NCBI RefSeq assembly: GCF_031877795.1
Contig: NC_133933.1
Coordinates: forward strand, 511,001 to 575,000
Length of the DNA: 64,000 bases
Reading direction: 5' to 3'
From: Strix aluco
Lineage: Eukaryota > Chordata > Aves > Strigiformes > Strigidae
Shown here: piece by piece, positions 41,201 through 54,000 of the stretch
How positions within the stretch are numbered: the first letter of the stretch is position 1
How the letters are laid out: every line of letters starts with the position of its first letter
The notes under the pieces: generated by a model
Told to the model about the DNA's origin: nothing
Databases searched by the model: none
What the model saw: only the letters and a program-made list of their open reading frames with translations
Program-made: the position numbers and the translations under genes

Positions 41201-44200
41201 GGAACTGGGCAGGGACAGCTAGTCTAGTTTTTTACTTCACGGTGAGACCCACAATAAAATTCACTCTTCGTGATTTCTGCTTTCACTGCTGATTAGATTT
41301 TCACAAGAACAAATTCCTCTTCTGCATCAAAACTTCATAGCAACAATGTAATAGATACAAAATTCAAGATAAATTATAGAAAAACTATTGCTATTACACC
41401 ATAAATTTTGTAATCCCTTCTCATCCTAATCATCACCAAAGTGTAAAATAGCGTATCACAACTGAGAACAGATTCTTACTCTGAATGACTGCAGAAGAAA
41501 ATTAAAAATCAGTATTTTACTATTATTTCTTCCAGGATGGAAATGTGGTAACGCACCAACATGTTAATACTTAGTAGCCTCTGTACAAAGTCCCTTTGTA
41601 GGGATTGCTATGGTGCAATTCCACAGTGTTTCAGAAGCTCAAGTCTTTCCCTAATTCTTTCCATAGGGAAACCGTACTGAGCAGCAGGCACTGGAAGGAT
41701 GAAAACCCCACTCAGGAACCTACAGCCGCCACTTTTATAAAGCAAAGTATTTTATCCAAATATTTAATTCACATTTCAGTAGAAATTTCCTGAAGTTCTA
41801 CAGGCAGGACCAGGTTACAGTCACATGAACATCTTAAATTTATCACAAACCAAAACTGCTGTGGAAAGAAACAGCCTCACCCCTCCAGCACCACTCAGTT
41901 CCACTCCTTTCCTCTCTGCAGGGCCACAGGCAGAACCCGCCTGCTTTTCTGTACCCTGCTGACAACTACTGCACCAAAAACATGAAATAAAAACTAAGCA
42001 GCGAGCCAGATCACGCTCTGGTGGTGGTTCACCATGTGACTGCACAAACATATGGGGCGAGAGATAGAGCAGCCAACCGAAGGAGGTGGCACTCCTGCTC
42101 CCAGAACAGCCCCCCCCATCTAGAGCCCTCGGCACAGCCCAGCCTATCCACGCACCTGCTGACCTGTCCTTCGGCCGGCTCTCTTCATGTTACAAAGCTG
42201 CTCTTCTATTTTCCCTGACAAATAAATGAAGCTCTAAGCAATTTTCTTTAATATTTGTAAAAATCAAACCGCCCCAAAATCGAATCATCGTAGAATTCCT
42301 TTTGTATGGGCTACAATCCCTAAATTTAACGATGCTTTTTTTTGTTTTCTTTGGCTTTGCTTATAATCACAAAAGTGTCCCATTAGCATCCCTGTACACC
42401 TTACCTTAAGCAAGTTTAGCATGTAGAAGGAGGTTAGGAACAAAACTGTGAGCTTGACCTAAAAAAATCACTGTAAACTGTAAACCTAAATTGAGCTGCA
42501 AGCATCCACAGCACCTGGGTGAGAATTTCAAAATGTCTTGCCAAAAACAGTTGGTGATTTTGTGCTCCTAAATAATGCAAGAAATCGTAAAAAAAACATT
42601 GCTTTCCCAGTATTTGCTTCAAATACCAAAACTGTATTTATTTTTAAATACTGCAACTTGAGCATCCATACATTCAAATTTGGGTGCTGCTCCCATATCA
42701 TGTGTCACACTAAGTATGAGCCCTACCCCTCTCCGCTTGCAGACAGCATTAGATCTGTAAACGAGATATTCCCTCCTCTGTAAGACAGTTTTAAAGTGTC
42801 TCCATGGATTGTGGGTTCTTACTGCTTCACAGGGAATCACTTACCACAAGCAGTAACGCATTATACCTCAACTCAGTTATAAGGAATGTAAAGACAGTAA
42901 TTCATCTGTATGACAGTTTCCAAAATACAAGAAACAAAGGTAAATTGCTGGAACGAAAGCATACCACAAATGCCAAATGGCCTCTAGCAGATCCAACTTC
43001 AACTCTTTCATTCTCAGTAATCAATAAGAAAAATCCCCAAGCTGAGACCTCCCAGACCAGTTAAGCTGCACACGAAGCATTTTTCCTCACTCTGTCTCCA
43101 CTCCATTTGGAGAACTACCAGATCAGCCCCAGCTTAATGACATACATATCTGGTTTCATTGTAAATTCCTCAAAGGGAAATTCAGTGTTATAAGTCACTG
43201 AAAAGCTGATTTAGTAATTTTCAGTCCAAGAGAGTGCACGATGACATTGATTTATATTCTCCAATTGATCAGAAATAGGTATTTGCATTTCTTTCTAAAG
43301 GAAAAGAAAAGATTAAAAGCATTACTAGCAGCAGCTTTCTGGCTTTAACGTACACAAGATATTCACAGCAGATTAAAAAGAACAGAAAAACAAAAAACCC
43401 AACCAATTCTAAGCAACAGCCCTGCCAAGCAATATCCTTCCTCATGGAAACTGTCTTGAGCTTTATTTTATACAATATGAACTATAATCTCACGCATTTA
43501 ATGCAAGTATTCCAGGCCTATTCTAAAGCAAGAACAGCTGCCTACATTTGGTAAGCACGAACTGTCACTTGGCACGTCTAAAAATAGTACTGCTAGCATC
43601 CGTGCCTTACATACAGCACTCATCCAATTACATTCTGCTTTTAAAGCAAGTGCCGTGATAGGTTTGCACTGTATTATTTTTTTGAAGTTTTTTCTTTCTT
43701 TCACAGACATTTTATCTTAAAACTGCCCGATTTATAGTGGTTTTTGATGACAAAACCAAGTGGTTTAATATATTTAACCTGATAATCCTCTGTTTAAAAA
43801 AAAAAACCCTAAACCAAGTAACCCTCTCTTTTTTTAGAAAGACCAATTAAAAGCCTCGAGATCTACAAGCGCGTTTTAATTCACATCTATGAAAAGAAAA
43901 CCAAGAAAAAGGGACTAACCCATTTTGGCATCCATCTTGAGTGTGCTGCATGCACCCAGCTCTTGCACAGCTGACTACCCAGAGCCTTTTCACTTCCTGC
44001 TAGGGCACGGGGAGGTCGGCAGATCTACGCAACGCCTGCGCCCCGCCGCCAGCCAGCCGAGCTCTGGCCGCCCCGCCAATGGCTGCCTCTCCGCTAAATC
44101 CTTGGAATGCAGCTGCGGAGCCCGGAGAGTCGTGCTCACAATGAACAACCACTCTCTATCCAGTATTTGGAAACAAACAAAAAAAGGGTTTCAGCACCAA

Positions 44201-47200
44201 AGAAAGGCTGTTTGTGTAAAAGGAAAAGGAAGAGTAAAAAAAAAAAATGCAAACAGTGTATGATTTACAAACATTGTATGAACAACGGCCATTACACTAG
44301 AACCTTTCTGTAGTCTGAAAGGTAAGGAGACATTCTTTATATTCTTCAACTAATAGTAAAAATAGTGTAGGAGCACAAGAGCCTTTTCTGGACCAATTTA
44401 AGAGCAGCCAGCGTTGTGCTAGCACAGAAATGAAATGCAGTTGAAGTGTTGAGAACAGGCAGCTCTTAAATGCATCTGAAGTGCATAGTGACAACTGTCA
44501 CCATAGCACCACACTGGCTGCTACGAAGAAAATGAGCTCCAGACCCACAAAAAATAGTACACGACCACAAACAGGCAAATTGCTGTTAATTTCTGTTTAG
44601 AGAGGCATGTTCCAGTTTTGCTAAATAAACTTGCCCTTTCCATAGACAGTGCCCATAGGGTTCCAGTGCTGTTTTCCGCAGAGCATCGAGCAGGCAAGCT
44701 CTGAGCCTGCAGTTTGGCTCCCAATGCCTGCTCAGGCCCAGCGTGGAGACAGAGCCCGAGGAGAAGCCACCATCCCCTCGAGTGGCCACAGCCTGCCGAG
44801 CACAGACACTGTCAGCAGGCTGGGGTTTGACATTTTCAGGATTCCCTGCGTGTGAATGACCATTTAAAATGACATCCCAAGCAGGAGCAGTTACAGAGCG
44901 GGCCGCAAAATCAAAGCCTCCGTTTACCCTGCGCAGCCGTGTGGGAAGCCAGTTTGGTCCTTGACCGCCTTGTTGCAAGTCAGTAACAACAAAACAATCC
45001 GAGGCTGGTGAAACTGGGTGGTTATAGCATGACTGCACGTGGTGCCAAGCACGTGGAGCTGACTTCAACCAACAGAGCTTTCCCTGTGCTAGGGACAGAC
45101 GTTACAGAGGAGCGGCACGTCCAGTGGGACCGACAGGCTCATCTAACTGGGTCCCAGAGGTCAGAAAACAAGTCTGCATCACACACGTTTCAGCCTTGGC
45201 ACATCTGCCCCACAATCCCTAGCAAGAAAAAATGATACAGATCTCACAAAGTAGATGCCAGAAGGAAAATAAAGTCCGACAGTACCAGATTGTCCCCCCA
45301 AAATGCAAATAGTATCTAACAATTACTAATGAGCCAAAGCACTATTTTTCTTTCATTTCTACTTAATCATACACTTGTGCATATGTGCACAATGTATGAA
45401 CTGGGAAAATCATTCCAAAGCCCTGATTACTCACAATAAAAACTTAAAAAGATCAAGTTCTGCACAAGCCTGTGCAACCTTTTCCAGCATTTAACTAATC
45501 TGAACCAGAATTCAGATAGATTTTCAGCACATTCATTTAAAAAAAAAAAAAAAATGTAGCCTGGGAGTATAGCTGTGGCTGATTAATACCTGTGGTGTTG
45601 AGCATCCAGATAGGCAGGGTGAAATAGGTTTACCTTGAGGGTAGCAGGACTTATTTTTAGCCCTTTCAAAGACAGGTCCCCATGGAGTAATTGGTACTAA
45701 AATGTGACATTTATTTATTTTTTGTTTTTTCAATGAATTGTCAGGTTTTAATGGCTGAATAATGCTATTGGTAGGATGGGTGCAAGACCCCAGGCTGCAC
45801 CACTTTCACTATGCTTGTGCCTCAACTACCACGGCTGGAGCATAGCAAAACTAAATTTAGGATTATATTAATTAGAAAGTAGTGCTTTAGCTGGAAAGTC
45901 TAGCCTTGAACCATACTTTCGGCTCTTCTCCGGTGTAGATTTTTTCATTACTTTTTTTTTTTTTTTTTAAAGGAGTATTCTTTTAGCCTGGAAAGAAGCA
46001 TGTTGCAATATTTGCTTCTATATTTATTTTGGGGCAAGATGATAGTGTAATCACTCCCTGAACTTTACCCATCTTTTTCCCTGCCACTGGAACTGGACCT
46101 AACGAAGGAAGAACACATGAGACAAGGCATCTTCATCTTGTTATAAACAACTGCTACCAGAAACCACGCCAAACCAGGCTTCTAGAACAGTTGCAAAAGG
46201 AGAGGAACCAGACTCTTCTGCTTCCCCAGAAAACCTTCTTCTTGCTCTGCTTCCATTTTCTTTTAGACCTTACCTCTGCAAGTTAAATTACAATTAAACC
46301 TCCAGGCAGCAGGGACTTCCTTGGAAGGAGAAATAGGCACTAACCCAGCTTCCTCCACCTAAGCCGATACCACTGTGTAAAAACAAAGCAGGGGGGAAGA
46401 GGAATTTAAAACCCCGCTTGAAGCAATTACACCAGCACAAGACACTCACGTAGGACGGGTTCAGGTTTGCTTTGTTCACGTGCTGACAGTTCCACTACGC
46501 GCTAGTCAGGACCCCGTTTTGCAAAGAAGCCGAGAGCACAGACCCCGCGTCACCGGCCCCCGCGCAGCTGTAACACCACGGCTTGCTCTGGCTACTGCGT
46601 TCCCCCCGAGTGTACCATGCAGGCGAGCTCTTCAGGGGCAATTCAGGAATTTTACACCAAGACACACTCCATTATTCTCAAGGCCTCAAATTCTAGGCTC
46701 GGAAACGTCTGCTTTCAGTTGCAGCGAGGGACAGAGCACCACCAACCCTGCTCGTCGAGCTGTAGAAGAAAACCTGAAAATGGGGCCTGAATATTGCCTT
46801 TCAATTTGTACCAAAACCTTCTGACCTCACCCTTTTTTTTTTTTCCCCCCCAACCCCAAGAACTTCAGGCCTGATGTACGGAGTGCTGAACATTTAGACT
46901 AGTTACACATCAAAAACATATTACTAAACTCTGCAGAGTACTTTTTCCTAATGTTTTACAGCCCTTTCATTAAAGATTAGAACTTCTAGAAACTTGTTTT
47001 GCAGGGGCAAAGTTTCTTCCCCTGCAGGGCTTTTTTGCTACATATTTACATTCTAATAGAGCATTCTATGGATTCCAGGCAGCTGTCGATTTTTTTCCAA
47101 GTAGAAAAAAAGTAACTTTGAACAATAGATATTAAAAAAGAGGAAAGTGTCACAAGTACAAGCAGTCGGCATGACAGGACCCTTTAGAAACATATTTAAA

Positions 47201-48021
47201 TATCCAGAGATGATTAAATTTTTTTAAAGAGTGCCTTGCTGATAAAGTTTGAAGATTACATATGCAAATAAGGCTTAAACTCTTACACACTGAGCACTAA
47301 TATAACGATCCACAGAGATTTACACTGGTGATCTCCCATTGGTGGTTACAGGAACAAAGGTCAGAACCACAGTAATTTAAGGTTAGCTACTTATTTACCT
47401 AGAACAATTTGATACTATGGCTGCAAATTCTGAAAGATCTGACACAATTTTACCTAGAATCCAAGAGAATTATGAAAAATCCAAAACAAACCTGATTAAG
47501 GGTAGATTCCAAACACACTGTGCCAAACAGAAAAAAACCTCACCACACCACCCCGCTGTATTCTGCATGCTGTTTCTCCTCATAAAATTCTTAAACTACA
47601 CGAACTGCAGACACTACATTCTTTCAAATTAATGGTTCTATTATTAAATTATTAATAATCTAGGAATTTCAAAGGAACATCAACTAAATTCGGACTACGC
47701 TGGTATTTGTGCAGTGCATACCAAAACAAGCTGTTCTTTAATATGCTCTCTAGGACTGAGAAAGATCTGCAGTGTCACACAAGCTATTTCACCTCCATAA
47801 ATAATGTATTCCTCTGCATTGCTCATCTTTACCCATTTTAACCTACACTTTCGCACACAGCACAAACAGATCTAACATCTTCAGATACATTTCACGAACA
47901 AATACATGCTACAAAGACCGTCTGCTAAAAACAACCCGCAGCATCTTTAGCTTTAAAAACAGGGAAAAAAGGTGAAAGAACAAATACCCTTATCCTTCCA
48001 ACTGCTCGGCTGACTGTCCAT
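29246..48021 (-). CDS. RTN4: RTN4-C (Nogo-C) isoform, exon 1C plus exons 4-9
   Basis: An internal first exon supplies [11 protein letters not shown] and a split G codon, then joins exon 4 (VVDLLYWRD). The total is 600 nt, or 199 residues plus stop, the same length as mammalian Nogo-C, whose N-terminus also ends in WKDK. In mammals this short form is enriched in muscle. It carries the complete reticulon-homology domain but none of the Nogo-A-specific region. Confidence 0.85.
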
Positions 48022-51000
48022 CTCTCCACCAACGATCTACCCTCCAGCTGTGATGATCAATTATGCATACCAGGAGGACAGCTGCAAGAGAAGAAATCTA
48101 CAGCCCAGGATGGGAAACATGGGCTTCCCCGGCAGCGTCTGCAGCGGGGGCTGCTGCACTGGTGCTGCAGGAGCGCGGTCAGCTGACGGCGCGGGGTGTG
48201 GAGCAGCACTGACGCAGTGCGAGCTGTCACCAGCCTGCTAATGCTCCGCCACCCAGACCAGCACGCAACCCCCAGCCGGCGGGGGCAGCTATTTGCTTCT
48301 TGCCGACAGAAGTGAAAAGCCGCAAGGCTGAGGCAGAAATCGCCGGGATGAGGGGAGACGCGACGCCGAGGCCGCTGGAAGGGCCGTGGCCGCAGGCTGA
48401 CAGAAGCCCAGCCGCCCTAAGCGGCTTTTCCCAGCCGAGGGGAGCTCAAAGTAGTCACCAGACAAGCTTTCAACAGACTGCTTTTCAAACGATGGTTAAA
48501 ACACAGTTACAAGCCTCTTAGATACACGGCTTCTCCTCATTTTTTTTTGAACAAATGCCTGTCTAGAAGACTCATAGAGACATCTTTGTGAAGCACCCCT
48601 CCCTTCAGAAAAAAAAGCCTGAAGGGAAACAGAATGGGACCCTTTCTGTGCCTGTAACAAAAGCAAGAGGCTCACGAAGAACACAAGAAGTTTTTTGCTG
48701 GTATCTTTAGTCATTACAAACTCCTCAGCCATATTTATTCATCTTAATGGAGGCTTGAGAAGAACAGCTTTCTAGCCCCCTACCTAATTCCTACAACCAA
48801 ACACCTTTCCTTTTTTATTTTATATCAGCATCGTATGTTGTCAGCTGCAGACCTGACAATTGAATGTTGCCTTTGTTTCAATAAAAACAACAGCCTGGAA
48901 GTTTACGCTACTAACATATACAACGTAACACACAGAAAGTATTGTACAGGCATGAGACCAGCATAAACCAGAAACTCAAAATCTGAAAGAGAGGAGCTGA
49001 GAGAACAATGTTCTTGTTCTGGCTTCCAACCCTGCCAAAAATAATATAACTACTCTTCTAGTCTGGAGCCTCTTAAGATCTGGGGCTGTCAATAAAATGC
49101 TAGAAACTCCCCAGCACTGCTCCAAAGCCTCTTAAAAATTTGAAACCCCATTTTCTAAAGGGCATTCACACATTTCCACAAAAATATTGTAGGCTGGCTG
49201 GGATGGAGATCCTGATTCAGTCCTTAATAGTTTTACTTTTCATTAGAACAGACAATCTCACATGGAGAAAGGTTACCACAAAGTTACCTGAAAGCACTGT
49301 TTATTGCTTCAATCGCTACAGAAATTTAAGGCCTCCTTTGACATCAAGACTGGTTATGTATATTTTTAACGTATATAAAGATGTGCATTTCATTCACAAT
49401 TGCAAGAGGTAAATCAAAACCCATACTATTGAAGGAAAATGGGAAGTGTCTATTCAAACACCACAGTGCAAGAAAAGCTGAAAAGCTGCATTATATAAAA
49501 AAAAGAACAAAACACGTCTGAAAATCTGCTTCTGTCTTTGAGCTGAAATTCTCAAGATCAACTGGAAACCAGCAAAATCTGGATTCTCCCCCCACGTCTG
49601 TTTGGATGATTGCAGTATCACTAAATTAGTCACAAACTTGATGCTTTTAGAAAGTTATTTCCACTAATTGTCACATTTCTAAAGACACACAATGAAAGCC
49701 TCTTCATTTTTTGTCCATATTCTTTATATTACATACTCAGAATAGTACATTTATGCAACACATGCCTAAACATTTTGTTGCAGTCACAGCAAACTGGCAG
49801 CAGCCAGAGCACGGACAAAGACACGGCTGCGTGACCAGTCCCTATCCTCCCAGCTCAAAGGAGCCACTAACTCCCTCCACAGGAGTTTCTCCCCGGCCTC
49901 AAGATCTTCCTCTTTGCATACTCGCTATTCACCCTTACCAGTCCATGCAAATGATACCTAAAACAAAGTCCGCATCCCTCTGTACTCACATCCCTTATTT
50001 CAGGGGAGGTACGCCCACGTAACCCTGTTCTACCTATAAACTGAGTACCAGCACTATAAACAAACTGCTGTGTAAGCTTCTTGTTTCATTAGGGAAACTG
50101 CATGCCTCTTTCTACACAAACACTTAAACAAAACCAATCCACTAACAGGCTACTTACAAGCTGGTATTATCAGGTCACCCAGACAACCAAACCAGACATG
50201 ATCAATTCTAAACATCTACTACATTCAAAGGGGCTGCGTGTTTGCAGGGTGAGTCCTTTCCTCACTACACTGACATTAAATCACCCTGAGCAGATGGACT
50301 GACAACAGCATTTTTGGCACTGAAGAGGGTTCCCAGCTTCCCACAGGAGAGCATTGTGGATGATCATCTAATTCCACTCTCGCCCAAAGCCTCATTCCAA
50401 GCCGTGCTTCTGGGAAAGCTGATAACTTACCACAAATGCTCTGTTTATTCCATAATTCGGCCACTCTGCAAATAACTTCCCAGAGCCCTTGCTCTGTTAG
50501 TGGCCTTAGCTATCTATGCAAGCCTTAGCCTCTCGACAGGGGTGACCCGAGAGCTCTAATGAAACACAGCAGGTCTAGGTCTTCCCGTCAGAAAACTTTA
50601 CTCAAGGCCTTTGGTTGGGTTTTTTTTTTTTTTCCTCATTCTCCCTACTCTTGCACAGATTCTCCATCCTGGGACAGAAGCCTCCATTTACTATTATTGC
50701 CTAGTAGCATAAAAGAGAACCTGAACAATCAAAGAATCTAAGACTACAATCAGATTAACTTAAATCAAGATCTTCTGTTGAATTTTTATTTTACAAATAA
50801 TCTAACCCTGACAGAAACTCCAGAGGCATTTCCTGCAGTGAAAAACAACAAACAAAACCAAAGCAAACACTTTCCCATCTGTGGAATAGCTCTGTTTAAC
50901 TAACTACAAATAACAGAAATGAACCAAATGGGTACAGTGCTGGTGTAAGGCAGCATTTCTAACCTCTCTTAAGCATCACATAAACCTTAATGACCTGGCT

Positions 51001-54000
51001 TGCTGTTACAGAATCACAGGAAGTATTTCTGTATAATATTTTTGCCCCCATGATTCATGAGTAAAAAGAAAAGCTTCATCATTAGTACCATCCAGCCACA
51101 CTCTCAAAGTACATTTCCCACTTGGACTTCACCTTTGAATTTGCCCCCTCAAGAAAATCCAGGAAATGTAAGATATTAGTGGTTAGCTGCATTTCTGTAA
51201 CTCAGCGTGCCCTGCAGCATATATGAATACAAGAGATCTGTAAACCCATAAGATTTAATCTGCAGTGACTGTCTGCAGAGCCTGATGTTCAAAACCACCA
51301 TGAAACAAGAGTCCTGTGAAACTGCCTGTCTTCAGAGTGAAGATTTCAAAAGCATTTTCAAATATTGTTGTAATGCCCAACATGAATATACTGAGCAACT
51401 TCAACGGCCAGTGTGGTTACATTTTGGTACACAACTTTGTGTCACAATCGGAGGTTTAGATTTTGGGGGGTTCTACAATATACTTTGATTTTGTAATTCA
51501 GTAATACGAAATCCTCAACCTGCCACTGATCAAAAAAAGGTTTATGGAAAGTGTGGTTTTCTAGCCTGTTTGGGAGAATTCATGATCTCTATCCAGAAGT
51601 AAATAAGGGCTTATCGGTGAAGAAAGTCTGTACACCAGAAGGGCCAAGATATGGAATACATATACTTAAGTTTTCAACTACGTGAAACTAATAAGACTAT
51701 GAAACTAATTGCAACAGCTCAGAGTTTTCTCAAAGGCTGGGATGCAATCCTCCCGCCAGGCAGCGTGTGCCGGAGTTACAGATTTTGTACAGACACTAGA
51801 TGGCATCAAAGGCCTCTTTTAGGAGCCCGCCCTAAGCCGCGGCTCGCTGTCCGGGCCGCCCTGCCCGGATGGGCACACACCCCCCCGCACAGGCCCTGGG
51901 GCTGCGCCGGCCGGGGCACACGGCAGCAGCGTCCGAAGCACCAGGAAACAGCCCTTCTTAATATGCAGTAACTTTATCGAGAGCAGAAATGTGTGTTCTG
52001 AAGGCTGGTGAGCAGCAGGGTGAAGCAGCAGGGTTGTCTGCTAACAAGCAATACAAGCACGTACTGAGAAAGGGAAGGGGGGGTGTCAGCACTGCATTCA
52101 CGACAGTAGGGATCGCTGGTGTTGCAGGGGGTGTATGTGCTATTGAAATTGTTATAAAGAAGAGCTTCTTACAGAGAAGGGCATTTCTTTTTAACTACAG
52201 TTCTGAATTTGCTTTTTTTTTTTTTTTTCTTTTGTTTGTTTGCTTTTTAATTCTGTGCAGCTATGAAGGACAAGGTCCCTGTGGTTTGATACCATTACAA
52301 AATAAAACAGGTTACCCAAGGGTCTGCCAGGCAGCATTGAACAAACCTCTTTCTATCCAGAAGGCTGTTCAAAGCTTTACATTTGCTTTATTGGACGGGT
52401 GGAGTTTAAAAAAAACAAACAAACAAAAAAAAAAGACAACCCTTTAGTTTGTTAGGTCCCTGCAGTCCACCGGGACTGTTGGAAGTTACACCTTGAGGCA
52501 CACATAAACATCTTGGCGTTTAGGTTAGCTTTCAAAAGAGAACCTTAAATGAAGTGCAGTTCAGATTAATGTTTTAACAAGCATCAGTCAAGCAGTCACA
52601 CCAACTGATTTCCAGAAGTCTTGAGGCACAGCAAAATCTATTATGCTTCTAGGGATGGGAAGACAGGAAACAAAAAAAAAAAAGCACAGAATTAAGGTAG
52701 ACTCAGAAGACCAAACTCATGCACAGATCACTTTTTGGTCTTGTGATGAATTATCCCTCCCTTCTGAGAGCATGGAAGACAAGTAGATGTATGTATTGGT
52801 TCTTTGATGCTACTTAGAAATTGTGCTTAGGTAGTGTGGTACTAAAAACAGACAAATTATTTCATTCACAGCTTGTTATTAGACTCTTCAGGGCAGGCCT
52901 CAGAAGTCCAGTTCTGTATTCTATACTACATCAGAAGTGAGCAAAGAAAGCAAACAGCACAGACTGTGGGGAAGAAAAACACACTAGAAAAAATGGACCA
53001 CGTTTTTGAGTTAGTATGCTCATCTATTTAGCTTTGAAGAAAGTGTTCTTCCAGAGTAAAGCAAAAAAAAAAGTTTTTCTTCCCAAACACAGCATGTCAA
53101 AAATTACAGAAATTGCAGCTGCTTTACAGAGCGAGCACACCACTGGAAGACTGCAGACAGCCCCCCTGTTGCCAACGCCCCCAGGCCAGCCCTGTGCCTG
53201 GCCCAGCTCCCACCCCTCAAGCACCGCCGATGCTGGACAGAGGTGTGCCCCAGCCCAGCACTGGGCCGCTCCACGGGAGAACCAAGGCACTGTTCAACTC
53301 CTCTCCTGCTAGGGCCAAGGGGTTTATGTGCGGCTTCTCTGGCAGTTTCCCACAGACAGAAGAGCAGCAGCTGCGTCCTTCTCAGACTCAAAGTAAGGGC
53401 CTTTCTTCCCAAGGCAGTGATTTGCCACCCTCAGTCTGTTACATCCATGCAGTGATTAAACACCTCTGCAAAAGCTTCCTGTTAAAAAGAACTAACAAAA
53501 AAAGCTAGTATACTCAGTGAAATATTCTTTTTTTTTTTTTTCCCCGAAAAAAAAGTAGTCCGATCTCTAAACGATTAACCCTTTGACATGAAGTGTAAGA
53601 TACACAGCAGCTGTTCTCTAGACAGTAGTGGAAGCCTGAGTGCAAGGAGAGAGGTCTTCACAGAACACACACACAGTGTTTCAGCAGCGCAGGTACCACT
53701 GAAATTTCATCACAAGGGAAAAGGGAAACTCTCTCCTTTCTGCCCACCTGTATGTATAGAAGAGGTGAGACGGGACAAAAGGCAACATCATGCAAAGTTA
53801 AACATTAAAAACTACCTTACTTTCCAAAACCTATTTCAATTGCACGAACATCCTGATCCCCCCCAACATACACCTGTTACTCCCTTCCAAAACACATTTG
53901 ATGCAGAAGACGTACATTAGCAATGTAGCACTTGATGAACCGTAGACTGGAGCTACTGCACAAATACGCTACTGCCGAGTCAAACTAACTTTTGGTTTTC

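Noticed and set aside
42270..42310. AATCATCGTAGAATT-like string suggestive of the CR1 retrotransposon 3' tail
   Set aside because: Only one imperfect copy and no CR1 body next to it; below what I can support.
51005..51035. ACAGAATCACAGGAAG string resembling a CR1 end
   Set aside because: Single short match without flanking CR1 sequence.
51989..52447. 152-codon open frame in RTN4 intron 3
   Set aside because: Encodes runs of Phe and Lys from T- and A-rich stretches; not recognisable and on the strand opposite RTN4.
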